Shown: piece by piece, positions 18,183 through 30,167 of the stretch
Position numbering within the stretch: position 1 is the first letter of the stretch
How the letters are laid out: each line of letters begins with the position of its first letter
NCBI RefSeq assembly: GCF_001262505.1
Contig: NZ_KQ410727.1
Location: 186,001 to 250,000 of the forward strand
Direction: 5' to 3'
From: Shinella sp. SUS2
GTDB taxonomy: Bacteria; Pseudomonadota; Alphaproteobacteria; Rhizobiales; Rhizobiaceae
Length of the DNA: 64,000 bases
Notes under the pieces: model-generated
What the model saw: only the letters and a program-made list of their open reading frames with translations
What the model was told of the DNA's origin: nothing
Database searches by the model: none
Position numbers and translations under genes: made by a program

Positions 18183-19298
18183 TCAGGCAATGCGAAGCTG
18201 GCTTGCGGGGTCGAAGAACACCGCCTTGTCGAGGTTGAAGGCAAGGCGCGCCATCTGGCCGGCAGCGATGCGCACGTCGGCGCGCAGGCGCGCGACGATC
18301 TCCTTGCCGCCGAGATGGGTGACGGCGAAGGTGTCGGCACCGGCGGGCTCGACCACTTCGATCAGGCAATCGCCTTCCGCGACGGTGCGGGCGTTGCGGT
18401 CCGCGCCATCAGGGTCGGTCAGCGCCTCCGGGCGGATGCCGAAGATGACGTCCTTGCCGTTATAGGCCGAAAGGCTGCCGGGGGCGTTGGGGACGGAAAG
18501 CACCAGCGGCTCCGCCTGATGGCGGGCGAGCGAGACGGCCATGCCCGAACCGTTGGTCTCGACCTTGGCCTTGAGCAGGTTCATGGCGGGCGATCCCATG
18601 AAATCGGCAACGAAGGTGTTGGCCGGGTTGTTGTAGATTTCCGCGGGCGAGCCGAACTGTTGGAGCACGCCGTCCTTCAGCACGGCGATCTTGGTGGCGA
18701 GCGTCATCGCCTCGATCTGGTCGTGCGTCACGTAGACGATGGTGGTCTTCATGCGCTGGTGCAGGCGCTTGATTTCCGTGCGCATGTCGACGCGCAGTTT
18801 TGCGTCGAGGTTCGACAGCGGCTCGTCGAACAGGAAGAGTTTCGGGTCGCGCACCAGCGCGCGGCCCATGGCGACGCGCTGGCGCTGGCCGCCGGAGAGC
18901 TGGCCGGGCTTGCGCTCCAGGAGATGGCCGATTTGCAGCATGTCGGCGACCTGCTTGATCGCCTTGTCGCGCTCCTCCTTCGGCACGCCGCGGATTTCCA
19001 TGCCGAAGGCGATGTTCCCGGCGACCGTCATGTTCGGGTAGAGCGCGTAGGACTGGAACACCATGGCGATGTCGCGCTTGGAGGGATGCAGGCCTGAAAC
19101 CGAGCGGCCGTCGATGGCGATATCACCAGAGGTGATCGGTTCGAGGCCAGCGATCGTGTTGAGCAGGGTGGACTTGCCGCAGCCGGAGGGGCCGACGAGC
19201 ACAAGGAAACCGCCCTGTTCGATCTCGATATTGATATCCTTCAGGATTTCGAGCGAACCGTAGGATTTGCGCAGGCTGCTGATTTTCAAGAAAGACAT
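18183..19298 (-). CDS. Sugar ABC transporter ATP-binding protein (UgpC/MalK family)
   Basis: A 371-residue ATPase with Walker A GPSGCGKST (36-44), signature LSGGQRQRV (about 134-142) and Walker B LFLFDEPLSNLDAKLR, the hallmark of CUT1 ATPases. The C-terminal third is the OB-fold regulatory domain (VIFGIRPEAL). It powers the two permeases encoded just upstream. The spacing to the permease gene is 4 bases. Confidence 0.92.
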   Translation of the reverse strand: MSFLKISSLRKSYGSLEILKDINIEIEQGGFLVLVGPSGCGKSTLLNTIAGLEPITSGDIAIDGRSVSGLHPSKRDIAMVFQSYALYPNMTVAGNIAFGMEIRGVPKEERDKAIKQVADMLQIGHLLERKPGQLSGGQRQRVAMGRALVRDPKLFLFDEPLSNLDAKLRVDMRTEIKRLHQRMKTTIVYVTHDQIEAMTLATKIAVLKDGVLQQFGSPAEIYNNPANTFVADFMGSPAMNLLKAKVETNGSGMAVSLARHQAEPLVLSVPNAPGSLSAYNGKDVIFGIRPEALTDPDGADRNARTVAEGDCLIEVVEPAGADTFAVTHLGGKEIVARLRADVRIAAGQMARLAFNLDKAVFFDPASQLRIA

Positions 19299-19302
19299 GG
19301 CG

Positions 19303-20184
19303 TTATCCTTTCACGGCGCCGGACATCAGGCCGCGCACGAAGTACCGTCCGGAGACGATGTAGACGATGAGGGTGGGGAGCGCGGCGAGGATCGCGCCGG
19401 CAAAGTGCACGTTGTATTCCTTCACGCCGGTGGAGGACTGGACGAGGTTGTTGAGCGCCACGGTCATGGGCGTCGTGGAAGCACCCGAGAAGGACGCACC
19501 GAACAGGAAGTCGTTCCAGATGTTGGTGAACTGCCAGATGACGGACACGACGATGATCGGGCCCGAGGACGGCAGCAGGATGCGGTAGAAGATCTGGAAG
19601 AAGCTTGCGCCGTCGATCTGCGCCGCGCGCACCAGCTCGGTCGGGAAGTTTTCGTAGTAGTTGCGGAAATAGAGCGTCGTGAAGCCGATACCGTAGACGA
19701 CATGCACGAGGATGAGACCCCAGAGCGAGCCGGCAAGCCCGAGCGCGCCCAGAATGCGCGCCATCGGGATCAGCACGATCTGGAACGGAATGAAGCAGGA
19801 GAGCAGCAGCAGGCCGAAGAAGACGTTCGAGCCCTTGAACTGCCACTTGGTCAAGACATAGCCGTTCAGCGCGCCGACGATGGTGGAGATCGCGACGGCG
19901 GGAACCACCATCAGGATCGAGTTGATGAAGAAGGGACGAAGGCCTGTCGGCTGCACGCCGATCTGCGCTGTCGACCAGGCCTGCAACCAGGGTTCGATCG
20001 TCCAGACCTGCGGCAGGTTCAGCATGCCGCCCTGGCGGATTTCCTCCAGCGGCTTCAGCGAATTGACCAGCATGACGTAGAGCGGCAGCAGGTAGTAGAC
20101 CGCGAAGAGGATGAGCGCGGAATAGATGAGGGCGCGCGTCAGCTTGTTGTGCGAGATGACGTTGTCGGGATTTTGCGCGCTCAT
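19303..20184 (-). CDS. Carbohydrate ABC transporter permease (MalG-type)
   Basis: A 293-residue inner-membrane permease with six membrane segments and the EAA loop AAQIDGASFFQIFYRILLPSS, typical of CUT1 systems. It starts with an ATG that overlaps the other permease gene by four bases. Together with the 20181 permease and the 21230 binding protein it makes a GtsABC-like sugar importer. Confidence 0.9.
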   Translation of the reverse strand: MSAQNPDNVISHNKLTRALIYSALILFAVYYLLPLYVMLVNSLKPLEEIRQGGMLNLPQVWTIEPWLQAWSTAQIGVQPTGLRPFFINSILMVVPAVAISTIVGALNGYVLTKWQFKGSNVFFGLLLLSCFIPFQIVLIPMARILGALGLAGSLWGLILVHVVYGIGFTTLYFRNYYENFPTELVRAAQIDGASFFQIFYRILLPSSGPIIVVSVIWQFTNIWNDFLFGASFSGASTTPMTVALNNLVQSSTGVKEYNVHFAGAILAALPTLIVYIVSGRYFVRGLMSGAVKG

Positions 20185-21062
20185 CGGCCTTTGTCTCCGC
20201 GGATTTCGGAATAGAGGTAGGGGATGATGATCGAGAAGATCATGACCAGCATGATGATCGCCGAGGACGCACCGATGCCCATCTGGTTGCGGGTGAAGGT
20301 GTAGGAATACATGAAGGTCGCCGGCAGTTCGGTCGCCTGGCCGGGGCCGCCGCCTGTCAAGGCCACCACAAGATCGTATGCCTTGATGGCGAGGTGGGCG
20401 AGCACGACGAAGGCGGACAGGAACACCGGGCGCATCAGCGGAATGATGATGCGGCGGTAGATGGTCGAGGTCGAGGCGCCGTCGATCTGCGCCGCCTTGA
20501 TGATCTCGTTGTCGACGCCGCGAAGGCCGGCGAGGAACATCGCCATGACGAAGCCGGAGGATTGCCAGACGGCGGCGATCACCACGCAGTAGATCGCGTA
20601 GTTGCGGTCCTTGATCCAGTTGAAGGCGAAACTCTCCCAGCCCCAGAGGTGCATGGTGTTCTCAAGCCCGATGCCGGGATCGAGGAACCATTTCCAGGCG
20701 GTGCCCGTGACGATGAAGGAGAGCGCCATCGGATAGAGGTAGATCGGCCGCAGGATGCCTTCGGCGCGGATCTTCTGGTCGAGCAGGATGGCGAGGCCGA
20801 GGCCCAGCACCGAGCAGATGACGATGTAGAGCGAAGCGAAGATCGCCAGATTGGAGATCGCCCGCCACCAGTGCGGCAGCGCCCAGAGTTTTGAATAGTT
20901 GCTGAGCCCTACGAAATTGTAGGAGGGCAGCATCTTGCTGTCCGTCAGGGACAAAAAGCCCGTATAGGCGATGAAGCCGTAGACGAAGACGAGCACGATG
21001 AGGAAACTGGGGGCCAGCACGAGCTTCGGCAAAAGCTCCTGCAGCCGGCTTCGGCTATCCAT
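20181..21062 (-). CDS. Sugar ABC transporter permease (MalF-type)
   Basis: A 293-residue CUT1 permease with six membrane segments and the EAA loop AAQIDGASTSTIYRRIIIPLM. I chose the ATG at 21062, preceded by GGTGG, over an in-frame GTG at 21074. The binding-protein gene lies upstream, separated by a RIME-like repeat. Confidence 0.9.
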   Translation of the reverse strand: MDSRSRLQELLPKLVLAPSFLIVLVFVYGFIAYTGFLSLTDSKMLPSYNFVGLSNYSKLWALPHWWRAISNLAIFASLYIVICSVLGLGLAILLDQKIRAEGILRPIYLYPMALSFIVTGTAWKWFLDPGIGLENTMHLWGWESFAFNWIKDRNYAIYCVVIAAVWQSSGFVMAMFLAGLRGVDNEIIKAAQIDGASTSTIYRRIIIPLMRPVFLSAFVVLAHLAIKAYDLVVALTGGGPGQATELPATFMYSYTFTRNQMGIGASSAIIMLVMIFSIIIPYLYSEIRGDKGR

Positions 21063-21107
21063 GGTCGGTACCACCGTTGAAAATCGTGTTGGTGCGGTGG
21101 GGTCTTG

Positions 21108-21217
21108 CCCCTCATCCGCCTGCCGGCACCTTCTCCCCGCGAGCGGGGAGAAGGGATTCTGCCGTGCCCTCTCTGTCCCCTCTCCCCGCTTGCGGGGAGA
21201 GGGTTAGGGTGAGGGGC
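21108..21217. repeat. RIME-like palindromic intergenic repeat, copy 3
   Basis: A 110-bp copy with the same ends (CCCCTCATCCGCCTGCCGGC and GTGAGGGGC) and two strong inner hairpins. It sits between the binding-protein gene and the permease gene of one operon, a place where mRNA processing or stabilisation could raise binding-protein levels relative to the permeases. Confidence 0.8.
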
Positions 21218-21229
21218 AGCGCCCTTGCC

Positions 21230-22480
21230 TTACTTCGCAGCCTCGACGGCGGCCTTCAGTTCCGTGACGGCTTCTTCCGATGACAGTTCACCGTTGAATT
21301 GGCGGGTCACGACGTCGTAGATGGCGTTCTTGACCGAGGCCGGGTTGGCGTGGCCGTGCGCCATGGAGCCGAACAGCGAGCCGTTGGTGTTGGCTTCCGC
21401 AAGGTCCTTGATCGCCTTCTTGCCGCAATCGTCGAAGGCTTCGTCGGAAACGTCCGTGCGGGCCGGGGCAGAGCCCTTGACCACGTTGAAGGCCGACTGG
21501 AAGACCGGGCTTTCGATGGCCGAGGCCATGGTCAACTGGGCCGGAACCTTGTCGTCGGCGACCTTGAACATCGCGAACTGGTCGGAGTTGAAGGTGACCG
21601 AACCCTGGGTACCCGGGAAGCGCATGCAGACGAAGTCCGTGCCCGGCTTCTTGCCGGCCTTGATGAATTCGCCCTTCGCCCAGTCGCCCATGAACTGCAC
21701 GCCGGCCTTGCCTTCGATGACCATGGCCGAAGCGAGGTTCCAGTCGCGGCCCGAGAAGTTGTCGTCCACATAGGAGCGCAGCTTCGTCATGCGGTCGAAG
21801 GCTTCCTTCATCTGGGCGCCGCCCAGCGTTTCCGGATCGAGGTCGATGAAGGCCTTCTTGTAGAAGTCGTTGCCGAAGGAGAGCACGACGGCGTCGAAGA
21901 TCGTCGCGTCCTGCCACGGCTGGCCGCCATGGGCGACCGGCGTGATGCCCTGTTCCTTGAACTTGTCGAGCAGCGCGACCAGCTCATCCCAGTTCGCAGG
22001 CTCCTTGCCGCCGGCCTTGTCGAGCGCCGCCTTGTTCACCCACACCCAGTTGGTGGAGTGCACGTTGACGGGAGCGGCAATCCAGTGGCCGTCATACTTG
22101 GAGAACTGCTGCAGGGCGGTCGGGATCACCTTGTCCCAGCCTTCCTTGGCGGCGATCTCGTCCAGGTTGCCGAGTGCGCCTTCCTTGGCCCAGTCGAGAA
22201 TGTCGAAGCCGAGCATCTGCACCGCGGTCGGCGCGTTGCCGGCCGTGACGCGGGCGCGCAGGACGGTCATGGCTTCCGTGCCGCCGCCGCCGGCGACCGG
22301 CATGTCGGTCCAGGAAATGCCCTTGGATTCGAGATCTTTCTTCAAGACGTCGAGCGCGGCGGCTTCACCACCCGAGGTCCACCAGTGCAGGACTTCCACG
22401 CCTTCGGCGGCCTTGGCGGACATGCCGCCCATCGTCATCATCACCGCGGCGATCGCGGTGGTTGTCAGAAACTTGCGCAT
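21230..22480 (-). CDS. Sugar ABC transporter substrate-binding protein (GtsA-like)
   Basis: A 416-residue periplasmic binding protein. Residues 1-24 ([22 protein letters not shown]) are a signal peptide. The mature N-terminus [17 protein letters not shown] and the segment [20 protein letters not shown] match the GtsA group of glucose/mannose-type binding proteins. It is the first gene of the leftward operon and faces a LacI regulator across a 306-bp region. A monosaccharide or sugar alcohol is the best guess for the ligand. Confidence 0.88.
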   Translation of the reverse strand: MRKFLTTTAIAAVMMTMGGMSAKAAEGVEVLHWWTSGGEAAALDVLKKDLESKGISWTDMPVAGGGGTEAMTVLRARVTAGNAPTAVQMLGFDILDWAKEGALGNLDEIAAKEGWDKVIPTALQQFSKYDGHWIAAPVNVHSTNWVWVNKAALDKAGGKEPANWDELVALLDKFKEQGITPVAHGGQPWQDATIFDAVVLSFGNDFYKKAFIDLDPETLGGAQMKEAFDRMTKLRSYVDDNFSGRDWNLASAMVIEGKAGVQFMGDWAKGEFIKAGKKPGTDFVCMRFPGTQGSVTFNSDQFAMFKVADDKVPAQLTMASAIESPVFQSAFNVVKGSAPARTDVSDEAFDDCGKKAIKDLAEANTNGSLFGSMAHGHANPASVKNAIYDVVTRQFNGELSSEEAVTELKAAVEAAK

Positions 22481-22560
22481 CGTATTCCTCCCGTTTGCAA
22501 GTTCGAAGGGCGAGAGCCTCCTCCCGCCGATAGTTCATCTGCGGCTCAAAGCGCCGCTCC

Positions 22561-22580
22561 AATTTAAAACGTTGTAAATT
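22561..22580. promoter_or_regulatory. Candidate LacI operator O1
   Basis: AATTTAAAACGTTGTAAATT is a 20-bp palindrome centred on CG with a single mismatched pair. The central CG and AT-rich arms are typical of LacI-family operators. It lies about 80 bases upstream of the binding-protein start. Confidence 0.65.
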
Positions 22581-22684
22581 TGCAGAGTCAAGCGTGCGGC
22601 GTGCGTCCCCGGATATGCTTCTACAAATGCAGTAAATTGCGGCGACTCAGGTGGTTTCGGCAGTTCGAAGGGCGTTGTGCGGCG

Positions 22685-22704
22685 CACTGAAATCGTTTTA
22701 AATT
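22685..22704. promoter_or_regulatory. Candidate LacI operator O2 (degenerate)
   Basis: The right half GTTTTAAATT is the ideal half-site implied by the first box; the left half matches at six of ten positions. The centres of the two boxes are 124 bp apart, so looping is possible. Confidence 0.45.
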
Positions 22705-22786
22705 CTGTGCAGCGCAAGATTGCCGAAGGCGAGGTGCGTGGATATGGTGCCGCATATCGCCTGCCGCTATCTGAAGAACCGCACCC

Positions 22787-23839
22787 GTGTCCCGCATCGA
22801 AAAGCCCGCCGACAGTGACCCCGCCCGCTCCGCGCTTCGAACCGGCAAGCCGACGCTGAAGACGATTGCGGAAATGACGGGCCTTGCGGTCACCACGGTC
22901 TCCCGTGCACTTGGCAACGCGCCGCAGATTTCCGAGACGACGCGCCGTCGCGTGCATGAGGTCGCAGCCGAAATCGGCTATCTGCCGGACCGTGCCGCCC
23001 AGCGCCTCAAGACCGGCCGCACCAATGTCGTGTCCGTTCTGCTCGATCCACACGAGGAGATCCTGGGCTTTGGCACGTCCATCATGCACGGTCTGGCGCG
23101 CGCCCTCCAGGGAACGCCCTACCACCTCATCGTCACGCCGAATTTCCTCGACGGCAGCAATGTCGAAGCGGTCAACTACATCATCCGCAACGGTATGGCC
23201 GACGGGCTGATCTTCTCGCGCACGGAACCCTTCGATCCGCGTGTACGGCTGCTTTTGGAAAACGGCTTTCCCTTCGTCACGCATGGCCGTACGGAGTTCT
23301 CCACGCCGCACGCCTTCGTCGACTACGACAATTTCGCCTTCGCCTATGCTGCCACCAGGCGGCTGATCGCCAAGGGCCGGCGCAAGGTGACGATCGTCCT
23401 GCCACCCCGGCGCCTCACCTTCTACCAGCATATGCTGCACGGTTTCATGACCGCTGTGCGAGAGGCCGGCGTTGCCTACGAGATCCCCGACGCGCTCGAT
23501 CTCGACAGTCCCGCCGACATGATCCGCGACTATGTGCGCCGCCGCAGCACCGAGCCCGATCCACCGGATGGTTTTGCCTGTCCCGGCGAAGTCTCGGCGC
23601 TCGCCACGATCACCGGAATGAGCGACCGCGGCCTCTCGCTTGGCGGCGAATACGATATTGTTGCCAAGCAGACCTCGCGGCTGCTCAGCCAGATCCAGCC
23701 GAAGGTCGAGACGCTCTACGAAGACCTGACCTCGGCGGGAGAGGCGATGGGCCGACTGCTGCTGAAGCGGATCGGCGGTGAGCCGATCGAGGACCTCACC
23801 ATCCTGCAGAGCCCGCAATTCAGCTTCCCGACGCCCTGA
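22787..23839 (+). CDS. LacI-family transcriptional regulator (AglR-like)
   Basis: A 350-residue repressor with a LacI helix-turn-helix at about residues 24-45 (TLKTIAEMTGLAVTTVSRALG), hinge region, and a periplasmic-binding-like sensor domain. An extra leader of about 20 residues precedes the DNA-binding domain, so a start slightly downstream is possible. The sequence after the hinge (VVSVLLDPHEEILGFGTSIMHGL) is like rhizobial regulators of alpha-glucoside and related sugar operons. It is divergent from the sugar operon and probably represses it until the sugar is present. Confidence 0.85.
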   Translation: MSRIEKPADSDPARSALRTGKPTLKTIAEMTGLAVTTVSRALGNAPQISETTRRRVHEVAAEIGYLPDRAAQRLKTGRTNVVSVLLDPHEEILGFGTSIMHGLARALQGTPYHLIVTPNFLDGSNVEAVNYIIRNGMADGLIFSRTEPFDPRVRLLLENGFPFVTHGRTEFSTPHAFVDYDNFAFAYAATRRLIAKGRRKVTIVLPPRRLTFYQHMLHGFMTAVREAGVAYEIPDALDLDSPADMIRDYVRRRSTEPDPPDGFACPGEVSALATITGMSDRGLSLGGEYDIVAKQTSRLLSQIQPKVETLYEDLTSAGEAMGRLLLKRIGGEPIEDLTILQSPQFSFPTP

Positions 23840-23886
23840 GCGGGCGGCAGCGCCGGTCCCTGCCGTGGTTGTCGGGAGAGCGTTGC

Positions 23887-25392
23887 TCATCGCGGCATCC
23901 ACCAGCTGGTGCGTGCGCCGATATGCATGTTGAGTGTCTTGGTCTCCGTATAATCCTCCACCGCATGGCGACCAAGTTCACGGCCGAGGCCGGACTGGCG
24001 GTAGCCGCCGAAGGGCAGTTCGGACGCGCCGTCCATGAAGGTGTTCATCCAGACCGTGCCGGCGCGAACCTTGCGGCCGATGGTGAGGCACGTGTCGAAA
24101 TCGCGGCTCCAGACGCCGGCGGACAGGCCGTAGTCAATGGCGTTGGCGATGCGGATCGCCTCTTCCGTCGTCTCGAAGGTCAGAACCGAAAGCACCGGAC
24201 CGAACACTTCCTCGCGGGCGACGGCCATGTCAGGTTGAACGCCCGAGAGGATGGTCGGGGCCATGAACTGACCGAGGCCGAGATCCAGCGCCGCGCCGCC
24301 GAGCGCGACCGAAGCACCGGCCTTGGTTGCATCCTCGACATAGGCGCCGATCTTTTGGAGATGCTGCGGCGTGATGATCGCGCCGACCTGCGTTGCGGGG
24401 TCGAGTGGATCGCCGACTTTCACTTTCTTCGCCAGTTCCGCGATGCGGGCCGTGACAGCGGCCGCGATGGATTTGTGCAGGATCAGCCGCGAGCCGGCAT
24501 TGCAGCATTCGCCGGCGTTGAAATAGGCGCCGAAGACAGCGGCGTCGATGAAGGCGTCGAGATCGGCATCCGGGAAGACGATCTGCGGGTTCTTTCCGCC
24601 GAGTTCGAGCGATACCTTCTTCAAGGTCTGGGCGGCATTGGCCATGGTCAGACGTCCGACACCGGTGGAACCGGTAAAGGAGACCATGTCGACGTCGGGA
24701 TGCGTCGTCATCGGCGCGCCGACCTCCGGCCCGGTGCCGGTGACGATGTTGACAACACCTGCGGGCACGCCGGCCTCGATCAGGATCTCCCCGAGGACAA
24801 GCGTCGATCCCGAGGTGAGTTCGGACGGTTTGACCACCGTCGTGCAGCCCGCGGCGAGCGCGAATGGTAATTTCTGGCTTACGATCAGGAAGGGGAAGTT
24901 CCACGGCGTGATGATCGACACGACGCCGATCGCCTCGCGCAGAACGACGCCAAGCGTGCCGTCGCCAAGCGTGTTGTAGCTTTCGCCGTGCAGGTCGCGG
25001 GCGAGCGCTGCGGCATAGCGCCAGATATCGACGGCGCCACCAAGTTCACCCTTTGCCTGGCTGATCGGCTTGCCGCTTTCGATGCAGTCGAGGAAGGCCA
25101 GTTCCTCCGCCCGGGCGGCAATGAGGTCGGCGGCCTTGAGGAGGATGTTCGAGCGTTCGGCGCCGGTCATGGACGGCCATGGCCCGTCGTCGAAGGCCTT
25201 GCGTGCGGCGGCAATGGCGCGTTCGGCATCGGCCTTGCTGCCGGCCGGGTAGCGGCTGACCACGATGCCATGGCCCGGCGCGATGCGTTCGATCGGGTCG
25301 CCGGCGCCTTCCGTCCAGATGCCGTCGATCAGCATGCGGAAATCGCGCGCCTTGAAGTTTTCGAGCGCCTTGGGTTTCACATGCGCGGCCAT
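23887..25392 (-). CDS. Aldehyde dehydrogenase family protein
   Basis: A 501-residue aldehyde dehydrogenase: ITPWNFPF for the cofactor, VSLELGGKNP with the general-base Glu, and NAGECCNAGSRL with the catalytic Cys. Start: the enoyl-CoA hydratase stop and this ATG share a base (TAATG at 25394-25390) and AAGGGAG lies 7 bases upstream. An ATG at 25398 is also in frame but too close to that site. It is the last gene of a five-gene leftward operon headed by a LacI regulator and should oxidise a pathway aldehyde or semialdehyde to the acid. Convergent to the LacI gene ending at 23839. Confidence 0.87.
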   Translation of the reverse strand: MAAHVKPKALENFKARDFRMLIDGIWTEGAGDPIERIAPGHGIVVSRYPAGSKADAERAIAAARKAFDDGPWPSMTGAERSNILLKAADLIAARAEELAFLDCIESGKPISQAKGELGGAVDIWRYAAALARDLHGESYNTLGDGTLGVVLREAIGVVSIITPWNFPFLIVSQKLPFALAAGCTTVVKPSELTSGSTLVLGEILIEAGVPAGVVNIVTGTGPEVGAPMTTHPDVDMVSFTGSTGVGRLTMANAAQTLKKVSLELGGKNPQIVFPDADLDAFIDAAVFGAYFNAGECCNAGSRLILHKSIAAAVTARIAELAKKVKVGDPLDPATQVGAIITPQHLQKIGAYVEDATKAGASVALGGAALDLGLGQFMAPTILSGVQPDMAVAREEVFGPVLSVLTFETTEEAIRIANAIDYGLSAGVWSRDFDTCLTIGRKVRAGTVWMNTFMDGASELPFGGYRQSGLGRELGRHAVEDYTETKTLNMHIGARTSWWMPR

Positions 25393-26163
25393 TACCATTC
25401 TCCCTTGAAATCGGCAGGGCGTTTGCCCGTGAAGGCGGCGACACCTTCCTTCAGGTCCCCGGTCTTGGCGACGAGGATCGAGCCGAGGGCCTCCACCGCC
25501 GCACCATTGTCCTCGCCGTTCGCCACTGCGATCATCAGCTTCGACACCTCCGTTGCCGCCGGCCCGCGCGCTGCGATGCGCGCTGCGTAGGCCTTTGCGG
25601 CTTCGACGGCCGTGCCTGTCTTGACGACCTGGTCGATGATGCCGGCAATCTGCGCCTCTACCGCTGTCAGTACCTCGCCGCCGAGCAGCATCCGGCGCAC
25701 CGCCTGTGCGCCAAAGCGCTTCACCAGCCGCTGCGTGCCGGACCAGCCGGGCACCATGCCGAGGCCGGCCTCCGGCAGGCCGATCTTCACCTGGGTTTCC
25801 GCGATGCGGATATCGGCTGCGGCCGCCAGTTCCAGCCCGCCGCCAAGCGCATGGCCGTTAACGGCAGCAATCAGCGGCATGCGCAAAGTCGCCAGCCGCT
25901 CGAAGACACGATGGCCGAAGCGCACCCAGGCATGGCCGAACGTGTTCGCCTCCATGCCGGCCCAGGCCCGGATATCGCCGCCGGCGGAAAAGGCCTTGCC
26001 CTCGCCGGTGAGAATGGCGACGCGCACCGCGGCATTTTCCTCGATGGTGTCGCAGGCCGCCGAAAGCTCCTTCAACATGTCGATGTCGAAGGCGTTGAGC
26101 TTTTCCGGCCGCGCGGCGGTAATCGTCGCGACGGGGCCTTCGATGGAGATGCGGATGCGCTGT

Positions 26164-26171
<8 letters not shown>
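25392..26171 (-). CDS. Enoyl-CoA hydratase/isomerase family protein
   Basis: A 259-residue crotonase-fold protein with FSAGGDIRAW (oxyanion hole), HALGGGLELA and LPEAGLGMVPGWSGTQRL, keeping both catalytic glutamates. The ATG at 26171 lies 8 bases inside the end of the CoA-transferase gene, and a 20-residue longer frame is not supported. Beside a CoA-transferase it likely hydrates or isomerises the CoA ester formed from the pathway acid. Confidence 0.87.
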
Positions 26172-29827
<3,656 letters not shown>

Positions 29828-29877
29828 GGTCTTCCTCCCTGCGCGGCGATCATTTTCGCTGTTTGTTGGCGCAACAT

Positions 29878-29896
29878 AATTGGATCGTTCCAAATT
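29878..29896. promoter_or_regulatory. Candidate LacI operator facing the regulator gene
   Basis: The core TTGGATCGTTCCAA (29880-29893) is a 14-bp palindrome with one mismatched pair around a central CG. The same motif, TTTGGAACGATC, occurs in inverted orientation at 30121-30136. It is about 53 bp upstream of the GTG start of the regulator. Confidence 0.7.
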
Positions 29897-30120
29897 TGTC
29901 AAGTGCGTTCGCGTAGGCTCTGCGGTGACAGTGCTTGGATGTCTTCTGGATTGTTCGCATTCTTATCAGATCGCGCCGATATTGCTATTTTTGGTCGATT
30001 TTCAGTGGTTTTTCGGTTGTTTTTGGCGTTGCCGAGAGGGAAGTTAAAGGGCCGGATCCTCAAATTCATCCGAATCTACTCGACTGCGGCGACCGGCCGT
30101 TCAAAAAATCCATCTTGAAA

Positions 30121-30136
30121 TTTGGAACGATCTAAA
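30121..30136. promoter_or_regulatory. Candidate LacI operator facing the DUF993 gene
   Basis: TTTGGAACGATCTAAA is a near-palindrome centred on CG, 31 bases upstream of the DUF993 start. Its reverse complement shares GATCGTTCCAAATTT with the partner site, one site per promoter. Confidence 0.7.
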
Positions 30137-30167
30137 TTATTGCCGTGAAAAACCTCGGGAGGATTTC

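Larger units (their letters stand above)
22481..22786. other. Divergent regulatory region (306 bp) between the sugar operon and its LacI regulator
   Basis: It is lower in GC than its surroundings and holds no gene. It must contain promoters in both directions and carries two palindromic LacI-type boxes, listed separately. Confidence 0.6.
29828..30167. other. Divergent regulatory region (340 bp)
   Basis: An AT-richer stretch between the LacI operon and the DUF993 gene. Besides the two operators listed separately I see no gene or other structure. Confidence 0.6.
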
